Below, piece by piece: positions 26,688-35,588 of a stretch of DNA of 45,317 bases. Position 1 is the stretch's first letter. The number at the start of each line of letters is the position of its first letter. Under the pieces are notes generated by a model, which was given only the letters and a program-made list of their open reading frames with translations, was not told the DNA's origin and did not search any database. The position numbers were made by a program, and so were the translations under genes. Source of the stretch: Hellea sp. (lineage in GTDB: Bacteria > Pseudomonadota > Alphaproteobacteria > Caulobacterales > Maricaulaceae). The stretch lies in assembly GCA_018645985.1 (NCBI GenBank), contig JABGVR010000133.1, forward strand, positions 1 through 45,317, in the 5' to 3' direction.

Positions 26688-27836
26688 CTAAAAACTTTCT
26701 TCAGCAAGCCGGGGTTTAGTCAAAAAGATAAAAACTGAAGGTAAAAATGAGCAAAGAATAACTAGCACATAAAGAATATTTTCACTACCTTCTTCTAGAA
26801 GACGACCTGCTATCTTTCCTCCAAATATCATAGAAATACCAAACGACATAGGCACCAATACTACAAGTTTATTTGATATATCAAATCTTACGATAGCAGC
26901 AGTTTGGTACAGACATCCTAATGTGAAACCAAATTCCCATACCCAGCTAGAGATCATAAAAAAAGTGAAATTTTTAGCTGTTAGCAATCCCGTTACGCCC
27001 AGAAGTAGAATTATAAAAGCATACAAATGAGGCATTCGTAAACCAGCTCTAGCACCGATAATAGCGCCTAGAACACCAGCACCGCCGCCAAGCCATTTTA
27101 GAACGCCGAACATCATACCATTTTGAGCATCTGTTGGTGAAAATTTTTGGGCAATAATGTAAAGAAAAAAGAATAATCCTACATTTGCAAGGAGGTATAT
27201 TGTAAATATCATCAGAACTGACCAGCTTGACCCCGATTGACGAAAACTTGGAAAACCTTTAAGTTTTTCAGCTGTCTTAGATGAACTATGTTTAGGAAAT
27301 GCAAACACACCTATTCCCAAAAGCATTGTAAATAAAGCCATGCCAAACATTGCTCCAGTAAAACCTGCCTTAGAAACAAAGAATGCAGGTAGAAAAACAA
27401 GAAAGATTCCTATTGAAAGTAGCTCCACTGACAATCGAGTACCATAAGCACGTTCAGGGTCGGGCATATCAGCCAATACTCGCATTGCTAAGGCAATAGC
27501 AAGAGCACAGAAAAAACCAAAAATTAAAAATCCATAATAAATGTACTCGCCAGGAATCCTCATTGATACCAAAAAAGAAAAAACAACTGCTAAAATTATT
27601 AATAAAGCAGTTTTCTGCCACTGAAAACTATCAACCCAAATTGGGCCCGTTAAAGTTCCTGCAAGATAACCAACACCTGCCATAAGTGATAAATTACCTA
27701 ATTCAGCATTATTAAAGCCAAAGGCCTCCCCAGCTGTTCCTAATAAAATAGGCATTGTATTAAAAACTAATCCGCCTATCGCAGACACCATAGATACAGC
27801 AATGATGATTGTTAAATTAGCTTTCAATAATTTCAC
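26688..27836 (-). CDS. MFS-type membrane transporter
   Basis: 382 residues with about 12 hydrophobic segments; MAGVGYLAGTLTGPIWVDSFQW follows the second helix. The central basic linker (KHSSSKTAEKLKGFPSFRQ) is near residue 190. It begins with GTG right after the SDR stop, with AAGAG about 11 bases upstream. It is the second gene of an operon with an SDR and an envelope hydrolase, suggesting uptake of a steroid or of a hydrolysed product, which is inference. It is not close to the MFS protein at 18067 by eye. Confidence 0.82.
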   Translation of the reverse strand: MKLLKANLTIIIAVSMVSAIGGLVFNTMPILLGTAGEAFGFNNAELGNLSLMAGVGYLAGTLTGPIWVDSFQWQKTALLIILAVVFSFLVSMRIPGEYIYYGFLIFGFFCALAIALAMRVLADMPDPERAYGTRLSVELLSIGIFLVFLPAFFVSKAGFTGAMFGMALFTMLLGIGVFAFPKHSSSKTAEKLKGFPSFRQSGSSWSVLMIFTIYLLANVGLFFFLYIIAQKFSPTDAQNGMMFGVLKWLGGGAGVLGAIIGARAGLRMPHLYAFIILLLGVTGLLTAKNFTFFMISSWVWEFGFTLGCLYQTAAIVRFDISNKLVVLVPMSFGISMIFGGKIAGRLLEEGSENILYVLVILCSFLPSVFIFLTKPRLAEESF

Positions 27837-27837
27837 T

Positions 27838-28716
27838 CTAATATACTCTTGCTGGATTAGGTAAATTTGGAGATCCTAACATCTCTCGATGGCTTGGCGG
27901 CTGCTTACCGTTTCGGTCTTTCATTCCATAGCGATTTTGTGCAACTTCCGCGCCGACAAGTGTGTGACCACTAATTTCTTGGGCTTTTGGGTCATTAGCA
28001 ATCGCATGCAGAATATGCCCTGTGAACTGCGGAGTTTCGGCCATTGCTATAAAATCTTTATATTGCTCAGGATGAACTTCGGCAGCAATGAGAGCTCTCT
28101 CTGTCAAAAGAGGACCCATCCATATGGATACAGCTTGAACAGCAAACGGCTCCAAATCTACCGCCATGTCATGAGCAAGTTTATCTAAGCCGGCTTTTTG
28201 GGCACCATAAGCAGGACCATGCATATAACAACTCGCCCCAAAAGAGGAACCCATAGCAATTAAACCACTTTTTTGTTTGGCCATAATCTTAGCTGCGTGC
28301 CAGCTCGCCACATAAGCCGATCGCAGTCCAACATTAAGTATATTTTGAGCATTTAATTCTTTATCCCAAAAAGGCTTTTGCTCTATGAGCTGATGATGAA
28401 TATAAGCTGCATTATTCATTAAAATATCCAGCCTCCCTTGTTCGTCCATAACTTTTTTAAAGAGATCGGCAATCTGGTTATCATCAGCACTGTCACAAAT
28501 AACGGCTATACCTTTACCTCCAACATCATTACACTCCATCGCAGTCTGTTCGACTGTACCCGGTAAGTCAGTTCCGTCCCACCCCTTTGCTTTTCCTACT
28601 ATTTTCGTTCTCCCAGTGACATAAACAGTCATCCCCTTTTCTGCTAGACCCAAAGCAATTCCTTTTCCTGCCCCTCTGCTGGCGCCTGTTACGATTGCAA
28701 CTTTTGGATTTGTCAT
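27838..28716 (-). CDS. short-chain dehydrogenase/reductase
   Basis: About 292 residues, long for a classical SDR. TGASRGAGKGIALGL lies near residue 10, NNAAYIHH near 105, MGSSFGA near 155 and the catalytic YGAQKAG near 170. The insertion near residues 40-55 (GKAKGWDGTDLPGTVEQT) is typical of DHRS1-like members. I use the ATG at 28716 because GGGG lies six bases upstream of it. The track start at 28728 has no ribosome site. It heads the operon whose promoter is array 4's short-arm side. Confidence 0.82.
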   Translation of the reverse strand: MTNPKVAIVTGASRGAGKGIALGLAEKGMTVYVTGRTKIVGKAKGWDGTDLPGTVEQTAMECNDVGGKGIAVICDSADDNQIADLFKKVMDEQGRLDILMNNAAYIHHQLIEQKPFWDKELNAQNILNVGLRSAYVASWHAAKIMAKQKSGLIAMGSSFGASCYMHGPAYGAQKAGLDKLAHDMAVDLEPFAVQAVSIWMGPLLTERALIAAEVHPEQYKDFIAMAETPQFTGHILHAIANDPKAQEISGHTLVGAEVAQNRYGMKDRNGKQPPSHREMLGSPNLPNPARVY

Positions 28717-28771
28717 AACTGTCCCCATAAATTATATAACACTCAGATAACCAATAACAGAGATGTTAGAA

Positions 28772-28840
28772 TGCGCAATAATTTTGTCATAATTTTACGT
28801 ATTCTGAGAAAAAATAGGTCATTTTCCTTGATTTTGCGTA
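28772..28840. promoter_or_regulatory. three-site TACGCA array 4 (SDR operon / kstD divergent promoter)
   Basis: Hexamers at 28772 (TGCGCA), 28796 (TACGTA) and 28835 (TGCGTA). Spacings are 24 and 39 bp. The short arm faces the minus-strand SDR operon. The right hexamer sits just upstream of a TATAAT (28861-28866) that is a candidate -10 for the kstD-like gene. Confidence 0.72.
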
Positions 28841-28884
28841 GTTTTTCAAAGAAAATAGCATATAATTTGAAATGAGGGTAAAAT

Positions 28885-30591
28885 ATGAAACCAGATGATA
28901 TGAATTGGCATTCAGACATAGAGCCAAAATTAATATTGAAAACCGAAAGTGATATAATTTGGTCATCAACAGCCGATGTAATTATTGTGGGTTTAGGCGG
29001 GGCTGGAGTAGCAGCTGCTTTGGAGTCAATTGAAACTGGAAATAGCGTATTAGCGATCGATAAATATGAGACAGGTGGTGCTACAAAAGCGAGCGGCGGG
29101 GTAATATATGCAGGAGGCGGAACAAGTTTACAAGTAGAAGCAGGAGTAAAAGATACTGTAGAAAATATGTTTAACTACTTAAAGTTAGAAACTCGTGATA
29201 TAGTTTCAGATCAAACTCTTAAAGATTTTTGTAACAAAAGCGCCCCAACTGTTGATTGGCTAATAGATCATGGTGTAGATTTAAGAAGTACACTATGGAA
29301 GTATAAAACGTCATATCCAGCACCAAAGTATTTTCTATATCACAGTGACAATAGTCTCATAAAAAACTACAAAAAGAACGCTTTTCCTGCTGCTCGTGGT
29401 CACCGTGGTTATGTACCTGAAAAACAGGGAGCGAAAGCAACAAATCTTGGAGGATCTCTTTTTGACCCACTTAAGGCAAGTGCTATAAAAAAAGGATTGA
29501 TAATTCATGACTTTACAGAGGTCAGGCAACTCATAACTAACAAAAAAAATGAGGTGATAGGACTAAAAGCATATCAATTCAATAACAAGATAGAGCTTCA
29601 AGAGTATAAAAAACTCAGAAATAAAGCATTAAAATTATTAGCTCTATTCCCCCCCATTGTGCCGGGGTCTAAATATTTCTTCAAAAAAGCTATGTCATTA
29701 ATGGAAAAGGCAAATGATTTATTAAACAAGAGAAAAGAAATTTACATAAGGAGTAACAAAGGAATAATATTATCTGCTGGAGGGTTTGTTTTTAATAGAA
29801 AAATGGTAGAATATTATGCACCAAAATACAGTGAGGGGTATCCCTTAGGTACTGAAGGCGACAACGGCTCGGGCATTAGACTCGGTCAATCAGTTGGAGG
29901 AATTGCTAAAAATATGGATCGCATGACAGCATGGCGATTTATAAATCCACCAATTTCTTTTGCAAAAGGCATGATAATAAATACTGATGGAAAACGTTTC
30001 ATAAATGAAATGGTCTACGGGGCAACACTTGGTGTTGAAATGACGGAACATCATAATGGGTCAGCATGGATGATTCTGGATAAAAAATTAGTCAAAAAAT
30101 CTTTAAACGATGTCAGCAAAAAGAAAGCATTAGCATTTCAGCGAGCACTCGCAAAACTTAATATCTATTTTGGATCCAAAAAGGCAAATTCTGTTGCTTC
30201 ACTTGCCAAATTAATTGGAATTAATGCTGATAACCTCTTAAAGGAAATAATAGAATACAATAAAATAGCAAAAGGTGAAACTATAGATCCATTTGGTAAA
30301 ACTAAAAATGAAACAGCGGAATTAAGTCTGGATAATATTGTTGCCATCGATATTAGTTTAAATGCAAAACTGTTCCCATGCCCCACCCTCTCTTTGGGTG
30401 GCCTTTCTGTAAACGAAAAAACAGGTTCGGTGCTAAACGAAGAGAGTTTACCCATCAAAGGGCTATATGCAGCAGGAAGAAACGCTGTAGGTGTTGCATC
30501 GTGGTGCTATGTCAGTGGCTTATCCATAGCAGATTGTATTTACTCTGGTCGCCGTGCAGCAACCTCAATTAATTGCAAAAGCGAAAGTTAA
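28885..30591 (+). CDS. kstD: FAD-dependent 3-ketosteroid dehydrogenase-like protein
   Basis: 568 residues, fumarate reductase/KstD flavoprotein family. The FAD motif VIIVGLGGAGVAAALE starts near residue 32, GGATKASGGVIYAGGG near 63, and the C-terminal GLYAAGRNAVGVASWCYVSGLSIADCIYSGRRA closes the FAD domain near 525-557. KstD enzymes introduce a 1,2- or 4,5-double bond in 3-ketosteroid ring A, which is needed before ring B opening. The C-terminal motif resembles the broader KstD-like group more than classical delta-1-KstD, so the exact bond is uncertain. GAGGG precedes the ATG, and TATAAT at 28861 is a likely -10. Single-gene unit. Confidence 0.8.
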   Translation: MKPDDMNWHSDIEPKLILKTESDIIWSSTADVIIVGLGGAGVAAALESIETGNSVLAIDKYETGGATKASGGVIYAGGGTSLQVEAGVKDTVENMFNYLKLETRDIVSDQTLKDFCNKSAPTVDWLIDHGVDLRSTLWKYKTSYPAPKYFLYHSDNSLIKNYKKNAFPAARGHRGYVPEKQGAKATNLGGSLFDPLKASAIKKGLIIHDFTEVRQLITNKKNEVIGLKAYQFNNKIELQEYKKLRNKALKLLALFPPIVPGSKYFFKKAMSLMEKANDLLNKRKEIYIRSNKGIILSAGGFVFNRKMVEYYAPKYSEGYPLGTEGDNGSGIRLGQSVGGIAKNMDRMTAWRFINPPISFAKGMIINTDGKRFINEMVYGATLGVEMTEHHNGSAWMILDKKLVKKSLNDVSKKKALAFQRALAKLNIYFGSKKANSVASLAKLIGINADNLLKEIIEYNKIAKGETIDPFGKTKNETAELSLDNIVAIDISLNAKLFPCPTLSLGGLSVNEKTGSVLNEESLPIKGLYAAGRNAVGVASWCYVSGLSIADCIYSGRRAATSINCKSES

Positions 30592-31535
30592 TTACTGCGC
30601 ACAACCCTAAAACCAGTATGTGAAGTGCTCAGCATAAGGTCTTGAGCTTGTCTTGCAGCTGGTCGGTATCGATAGCAATATGACTTTGCACATAGGTATG
30701 AGCCTCCTTTAATTACTCCAACTGGAATAAGTTTCTGGGCTGGGTCATAACCATCAGAATAAGCTTCTTTTAGGTCCCCTGGCGTATGGCTAGGATAATA
30801 AACAGAAGATGTCCACTCCCAAACATTCCCAATCATATCATACAAACCAAAACCATTAGGCGGATAGCTTCCAACAGGGGCAACTCCGATAAACCCGTCG
30901 TCTTTTGTATTAATTACAGGAAAAATACCATCCCAAGTATTGGCTTTATTTTTTAAAGCGCTCCGTTCTGCATCAGGCCAGCTCATAAGAGTACCATCTA
31001 AACCACCGCGGGATGCATATTCCCATTCTGCCTCAGTCGGTATCCTGCCGCCAACCCAAGAAGCGTACGCTTTTGCATCGTCAAGGGTAATATGAACAAC
31101 AGGTTCGTGAGGTTTAAAACTGGCCTTACTTAAACCCTGGGGGTTTTTCCAATTTGCACCAACTTCATAAATCCACCAATTGTTAGATCCAGTGTTTTTG
31201 GGAGCAATAAAAACAGCAGAACCTGGACTCACATTAATACCCGTCTCAATACCCCAGCCAGTTTCTGCTTTAGATACATAACCCGTCTCATTTACAAATT
31301 TTTTAAATTCATAATTAGTTATTTCATGCGACCAAATTTCAAAAGGCTCCACACAAACCTGCACCACTGGCCCCTCTTCCTTGTATACTGTGGACTCCCC
31401 CATACTAAAGCATGCACCCTCAAGTTTAACCCAATCACTTTCAGTGGTTCTCGGGCCCTCAGTGTATTGACTAACTCCATTGCACCCGACAACAGAAAAA
31501 CAAATAATAGAAAAAAAACTTTTCCGCAATTTCAT
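30588..31535 (-). CDS. formylglycine-generating-enzyme (SUMF1) family lipoprotein
   Basis: 315 residues. A signal peptide with lipobox VVGC (Cys18) makes it an envelope lipoprotein. The FGE-sulfatase domain fills the rest: GGRIPTEAEWEYASRGG near residue 160, YDMIGNVWEWTSS near 230, and GGSYLCAKSYCYRYRPAAR near 277. The two cysteines (about 282 and 287) have the same five-residue spacing as the active-site pair of formylglycine-generating enzymes, so it may be catalytic. These enzymes convert a sulfatase Cys to formylglycine, but no sulfatase is visible here. It overlaps the convergent kstD stop by four bases. Confidence 0.85.
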   Translation of the reverse strand: MKLRKSFFSIICFSVVGCNGVSQYTEGPRTTESDWVKLEGACFSMGESTVYKEEGPVVQVCVEPFEIWSHEITNYEFKKFVNETGYVSKAETGWGIETGINVSPGSAVFIAPKNTGSNNWWIYEVGANWKNPQGLSKASFKPHEPVVHITLDDAKAYASWVGGRIPTEAEWEYASRGGLDGTLMSWPDAERSALKNKANTWDGIFPVINTKDDGFIGVAPVGSYPPNGFGLYDMIGNVWEWTSSVYYPSHTPGDLKEAYSDGYDPAQKLIPVGVIKGGSYLCAKSYCYRYRPAARQAQDLMLSTSHTGFRVVRSN

Positions 31536-31537
31536 CT

Positions 31538-32683
31538 CTACAGGTACTTTTCTATATAATCTTTAAATTTGTTACTTATCGACTCACGGGTTAAACCATA
31601 ATCACTGAGCTTATAGTTATGTTTTTGACGATTTTCACGCTTATTTGCTTTTATCCAGTTTTCCATCATTTCTTTTGTAAGAATATCATCATTTATATGA
31701 ATAGACTTTAACACTTGAGTACCTATTTTTTCAGGCGCCTCAACTAGATCTAAATAATTTATATCAATAAACCTATCATCTGGAATTGAATTTCGGACCT
31801 CTATAAAATTATTTAACCACTCCGAAAGACGGTCCAACCAATAATTACCAATTTCAAAATCTGAAATAATATCAGTATTCATTTTGTAAAGAGTTGACTC
31901 CATACTGCAATAAGATGGAACTGTAGAAACAGGGTCGCGATGAGTCATTATTATTTTAGCCCCAGGGAAATACTTCACAACTGCACCCAAGGACATTAAA
32001 TGACCTGGCGTTTTAAGAATCCAACTTTTATTTTTACGGCTTGGGTCTTGCCACTGCAAAGATTGCAATATTTCTATTAGGTCAGAATAAGATTTACCTG
32101 GGTTTTGATTAGTCAACCAATTTGCATAATCAGGCACAAAGTATGTGCTCTCAAGCATTGAGCTAGAAAAGAGCTGCCCAAGAATGATTACCTCCTCATC
32201 TGCTTGATCAATATCCATTGGATGAATTGACATTAATTCAGGGATTTTTTTTAACATAAAGTTTAAAATATCTTTGGCGATATCTTTCCTTGGAGTAGGG
32301 TCATTATAATCTTCATTTTCTAGCGGTGTATAGTTTTGCGCCTCAAACCATTTTACAGAAGTTAGTTCAGGTGCAGATGCAAGCATACGATGCAACATAG
32401 TACTACCTGTCCTTGGTAGACCAGTCAGTACCGCCTTAACATCAACAGTCTCATCGAGTATTTGCGGGTTCATTTTTATAAGATTTTTATGTCGCAACCT
32501 ATTTACAAGTGCACCTATAATCATTTGTTCAGCACCATAGTAACCCTCACTCGAAAGCCTAGCTTGACTATTAAGTGATTCAATAAACACATCAATATTT
32601 GGAAAAAACCATTCATCCCCAAAATCACTTAAACCCGTAGCTTGTTCAGCCTTTTTAATCAGAGACTCTTTTTTAGGGACCAT
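31538..32683 (-). CDS. sulfotransferase family protein
   Basis: About 381 residues. The PAPS 5'-phosphosulfate loop reads LTGLPRTGSTMLHRMLAS near residue 88, and the 3'-phosphate region lies around IIMTHRDPVSTVPSYCS near 230. It belongs to the widespread bacterial sulfotransferase family that is frequent in steroid gene clusters. It may sulfate a hydroxysteroid or an unknown acceptor. The track start is TTG at 32695; the ATG at 32683 is more likely. It is the first gene of a two-gene operon with the FGE-like lipoprotein, a notable pairing of sulfate addition and sulfatase maturation. Confidence 0.85.
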   Translation of the reverse strand: MVPKKESLIKKAEQATGLSDFGDEWFFPNIDVFIESLNSQARLSSEGYYGAEQMIIGALVNRLRHKNLIKMNPQILDETVDVKAVLTGLPRTGSTMLHRMLASAPELTSVKWFEAQNYTPLENEDYNDPTPRKDIAKDILNFMLKKIPELMSIHPMDIDQADEEVIILGQLFSSSMLESTYFVPDYANWLTNQNPGKSYSDLIEILQSLQWQDPSRKNKSWILKTPGHLMSLGAVVKYFPGAKIIMTHRDPVSTVPSYCSMESTLYKMNTDIISDFEIGNYWLDRLSEWLNNFIEVRNSIPDDRFIDINYLDLVEAPEKIGTQVLKSIHINDDILTKEMMENWIKANKRENRQKHNYKLSDYGLTRESISNKFKDYIEKYL

Positions 32684-32719
32684 AATCTTAACCAATTCGT
32701 TTTAAAATCATCTTATTAC

Positions 32720-32787
32720 TACGAAATCTAAACAATTTTGAAAGATTTTATTTCATATTCGTAGAAAATTAAGCTAAACTATACGCA
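32720..32787. promoter_or_regulatory. three-site TACGCA array 5, variant (sulfotransferase / SDR)
   Basis: Hexamers at 32720 (TACGAA), 32758 (TTCGTA) and 32782 (TACGCA). Spacings are 38 and 24 bp, one base shorter than the others. The left and middle hexamers share a C/G to A/T change, keeping the inverted symmetry. The right hexamer overlaps the plus-strand SDR start codon. Confidence 0.62.
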
Positions 32788-33566
32788 TGTTACTTCAAGA
32801 TAAAGTTATTATAATCAGTGGTGTTGGAGCTGGCATGGGAAGAAGAATGGCGAAATTAGCTTCTGCAGAAGGGGCTAAGGTAGGTCTCGCTTCAAGAAAT
32901 TCCGCATACATAAAATCAATAGCAAAAGAAATAAAGGACCTAGGTGGGGAAGCTATCGCTTGCTCAACTGATATTACGCGCAGCGAAGATTGTTATAAAC
33001 TAGCAAAGAAAGTTAAAGAGAGATTTGGACGTATCGACGGACTGGTCAATAGTGCCTACCAGCACGGAGATTGGGCAACGACTGATATTGCTGATGTGGA
33101 TAAATGGGCTGATACTTATAATGTTAACTGCATTGGCGCACTCAGGATGGCGCAGGCAGTGCTGCCATATATGAAATCTAATAGCGGTGGCGCAATCGTT
33201 AATGTTTCCACCATGACTACTGTCAATCCATTTCCAGGTGAAGCCTCATATGCGGCAAGCAAGGGAGGGTTAAATGTATTAACCAAGCACATGGCAAAGG
33301 ACTTCGGTCGTTTTGGAATACGTGTCAACTTATGCAGGATGGGATGGATAGGCGGTGCTCCAGTTTATGGGTATATCGATGCGCAAGTAAATAATGGTAG
33401 GAAGCGTGATGATGTCATAAACGAAATAACTGATAGAATACCTTTAGGGATTATACCACCAGAAGAGGATTGCGCCAAAGCCGTTCTCTATTTTGTGTCT
33501 GATTATGCCAGGGTCGTAACGGGGGCAACCCTAGACGTTAATGGTGGCCAGTATATGGCTCCATAA
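32787..33566 (+). CDS. short-chain dehydrogenase/reductase
   Basis: 259 residues. SGVGAGMGRRMAKLA near residue 11 replaces the usual TGxxxGxG opening Thr with Ser. NSAYQHGDWA near 88 departs from NNAG, Ser in VSTMTTVNPF near 140, and YAASKGGLN near 155. It ends VTGATLDVNGGQYMAP. It is an NAD(P)-dependent oxidoreductase leading a four-gene operon (SDR, DUF1214-like, SnoaL, SRPBCC). The ATG lies inside a TACGCATG motif with no ribosome site upstream, suggesting a leaderless message. Confidence 0.84.
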   Translation: MLLQDKVIIISGVGAGMGRRMAKLASAEGAKVGLASRNSAYIKSIAKEIKDLGGEAIACSTDITRSEDCYKLAKKVKERFGRIDGLVNSAYQHGDWATTDIADVDKWADTYNVNCIGALRMAQAVLPYMKSNSGGAIVNVSTMTTVNPFPGEASYAASKGGLNVLTKHMAKDFGRFGIRVNLCRMGWIGGAPVYGYIDAQVNNGRKRDDVINEITDRIPLGIIPPEEDCAKAVLYFVSDYARVVTGATLDVNGGQYMAP

Positions 33567-34627
33567 TGAGTGATATAAAAAAATTATGGAGAGAGTTTTG
33601 TAATCAATTAGAGATTTCGGGCGAACATGTTCTGGAATCTAGTCTTGCAACAAATAAATTAGACAAAGCAGAAGGCATTAGATATCTTACCCGTCTCCTA
33701 AGGATAGGCTTAGAGATGCATCTGGAAAATAATAATCCAGAATTTCCAAGTTTTTATCAAGCCTCTCATTCAACTGCTAAAATAGGAGCAGACAATCCCG
33801 ATAATTTTTATCAGAACGCAACCATTTCAAGTTCTTATCAATATAAAATTTCAGGACGCAAAGGTACAGTTCCGATCCTTAGCTTTGGCACAAAAGCTAA
33901 TAGGTACGCCGTTGACGGCACCATGGCATCAACAGGCGAACTCGACATAAGAGACGTTGATTGTGACAGTGATGGGTCTTTTGAGATTATAGCAAGTAAA
34001 GATAAGGTTGATGGGAATTGGCTGCCTTTAGAAGATGACTCCACCATACTAATTGTAAGGCAAACTTTTTTTGATCGAACAAAAGAAGAGATAGCTAAAG
34101 TAGAAATTAATACCATTGATCAATTTAACAAACCTGAACCAATCAGTTTAAAGGGGGTATCAGAATCACTATCTAACGTTTCAAAGTTTATAAAAGGTAC
34201 ATCAAGTTTATTTCTAGATTGGTCATTACTATTTAAAGAACAACATAAAAATAGTCTAAGCACGACTGGACAATCTATGTTTTCAAGAGCTGGTGGTGAT
34301 CCAATGATTTATTACCTTCACGGTTGGTGGGAACTTAATGATAATCAAGCTTTAAAAATATCTTGTAGTGTACCAGATTGTATTGGCTGGAATTTTCAAA
34401 TAAATAATATCTGGATGGAAAGCCTTGATTACAGAAATCATAATATTCACACAAATAATTTTTTAGCAGAAAAAAATACCGATGGTAGTGTCACTATAAT
34501 AGTTTCAAAAAAACCCCAAAAAGGTAATTGGCTTGATACAGCGGCACACAAACAAGGTACAATGCTATGGCGGTGGACAGGAGCGGAAAACTACCCCTTA
34601 CCAAAAGTGGAGATTATAAATGTATGA
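33566..34627 (+). CDS. DUF1214-like protein
   Basis: 353 residues. YKISGRKGTVPILSFGTKAN near residue 92 and GNWLPLEDDSTILIVRQTFFDR near 152 resemble DUF1214/DUF1254-type proteins, a beta-rich family of unknown biochemistry often seen beside steroid or aromatic genes. The end reads MLWRWTGAENYPLPKVEIINV, also typical. There is no signal peptide. It overlaps the SDR stop by one base (TAATG) and the next gene by eight bases, so all are translated together. No function is assigned. Confidence 0.72.
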   Translation: MSDIKKLWREFCNQLEISGEHVLESSLATNKLDKAEGIRYLTRLLRIGLEMHLENNNPEFPSFYQASHSTAKIGADNPDNFYQNATISSSYQYKISGRKGTVPILSFGTKANRYAVDGTMASTGELDIRDVDCDSDGSFEIIASKDKVDGNWLPLEDDSTILIVRQTFFDRTKEEIAKVEINTIDQFNKPEPISLKGVSESLSNVSKFIKGTSSLFLDWSLLFKEQHKNSLSTTGQSMFSRAGGDPMIYYLHGWWELNDNQALKISCSVPDCIGWNFQINNIWMESLDYRNHNIHTNNFLAEKNTDGSVTIIVSKKPQKGNWLDTAAHKQGTMLWRWTGAENYPLPKVEIINV

Positions 34628-35090
34628 ATTGGAATTACGAATACAAAAACTTGAGTCAGAGAGTGAAATAAGAAAATTAAAAGCTCGCTATCTAAATGCA
34701 TGTGATACTAAAAATGTTGAAGCAATACGCGATTGCTTTACTTCTGATGCAGAAATTCAATTTCCCCCGCTTGGGAATTTTGACTTAGATGGATTAATCA
34801 AAATATTCCAAGAAGTCGCGGCAACTACACCAATATATGATGTACATCATGCGCATAATGGTGAAATTGAAATCGAGGGTTCTACTGCAAGTGGTAAATG
34901 GAACCTTGGATTTGCAACCTATGATCCACGAAATAATAATTTCCGTATGATGAGTAGTATATATGAAGATCGCTATAGAAAAACAAAGAACGGTTGGCGG
35001 ATTTGCTTTACTAAATCAACACCCAGAACAATAGTTGACGGCTGCCTCCAAGAGGATGGGTTAATTGCGAAATGGAATGAAAATACATAA
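34620..35090 (+). CDS. SnoaL-like / NTF2-fold protein
   Basis: 156 residues. The N-terminal coiled helix LEYSRIQKLESESEIRKLKARYLNACDTKN-like stretch leads into the NTF2 fold: FTSDAEIQFPPLGNFDLDGL near residue 40, HHAHNGEIEIEG near 78, RYRKTKNGWRICFTKSTPRTIVDG near the end. The family includes ketosteroid isomerase, scytalone dehydratase and SnoaL cyclase, so isomerisation, dehydration or ring chemistry on a steroid is plausible. GGAG lies eight bases before the ATG, which is inside the DUF1214 gene. Confidence 0.75.
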   Translation: MYELELRIQKLESESEIRKLKARYLNACDTKNVEAIRDCFTSDAEIQFPPLGNFDLDGLIKIFQEVAATTPIYDVHHAHNGEIEIEGSTASGKWNLGFATYDPRNNNFRMMSSIYEDRYRKTKNGWRICFTKSTPRTIVDGCLQEDGLIAKWNENT

Positions 35091-35099
35091 GGAAGAAAA

Positions 35100-35588
35100 A
35101 TGGATAAAAGCTTAAATTATATAGACCCTGATGCTATAGTTGTATCCAAAACTGTACAAATTAGTGCTCCCCCTAGCTTAGTATGGAAAATTTTACTTGA
35201 TATGAAAAACTATAATAAATGGAACCCATTTTGTGTTGAGTGTGAGTCAACTTTAGAAATGGGTGCAGCGGTAAACATGAAGTTAAAGTCATATGTTAAT
35301 TGCGAACCATCGCATTTTAATAATACTGAATATATTTGTGAAATAATCCCTGAAGAAAAAATATCATGGCAACTACCTCATTATGAGGCATGGCCATATC
35401 CAGCACGAAGAGATCAATTTATACAAAAATTAGGTACTAACAAAAGTTCTTACTATTCCACAGATCAATTTTTAGGACCAAATGGCATACATGTCATGAG
35501 ATTTGCAGGGCCATGGGTTAAACAGGCGTTTGATGATACAGCAGATGCATTAAAAGTTTATGCTGAAAACCTGTATAAGCCTAACTAG
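35100..35588 (+). CDS. SRPBCC (START/polyketide-cyclase-like) domain protein
   Basis: 162 residues. KTVQISAPPSLVWKILLDMKNYNKWNPFCVECE near residue 20-50 is the classic start of the SRPBCC hydrophobic-cavity fold. EIIPEEKISWQLPHYEAWPYPARRDQF follows near 82-108 and the closing long helix is AFDDTADALKVYAENLY. Members bind or cyclise hydrophobic ligands including sterols. It may be a steroid-binding protein. It has a good AAGGAAG site and ends with an eight-base overlap with the convergent SnoaL gene. Confidence 0.78.
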   Translation: MDKSLNYIDPDAIVVSKTVQISAPPSLVWKILLDMKNYNKWNPFCVECESTLEMGAAVNMKLKSYVNCEPSHFNNTEYICEIIPEEKISWQLPHYEAWPYPARRDQFIQKLGTNKSSYYSTDQFLGPNGIHVMRFAGPWVKQAFDDTADALKVYAENLYKPN

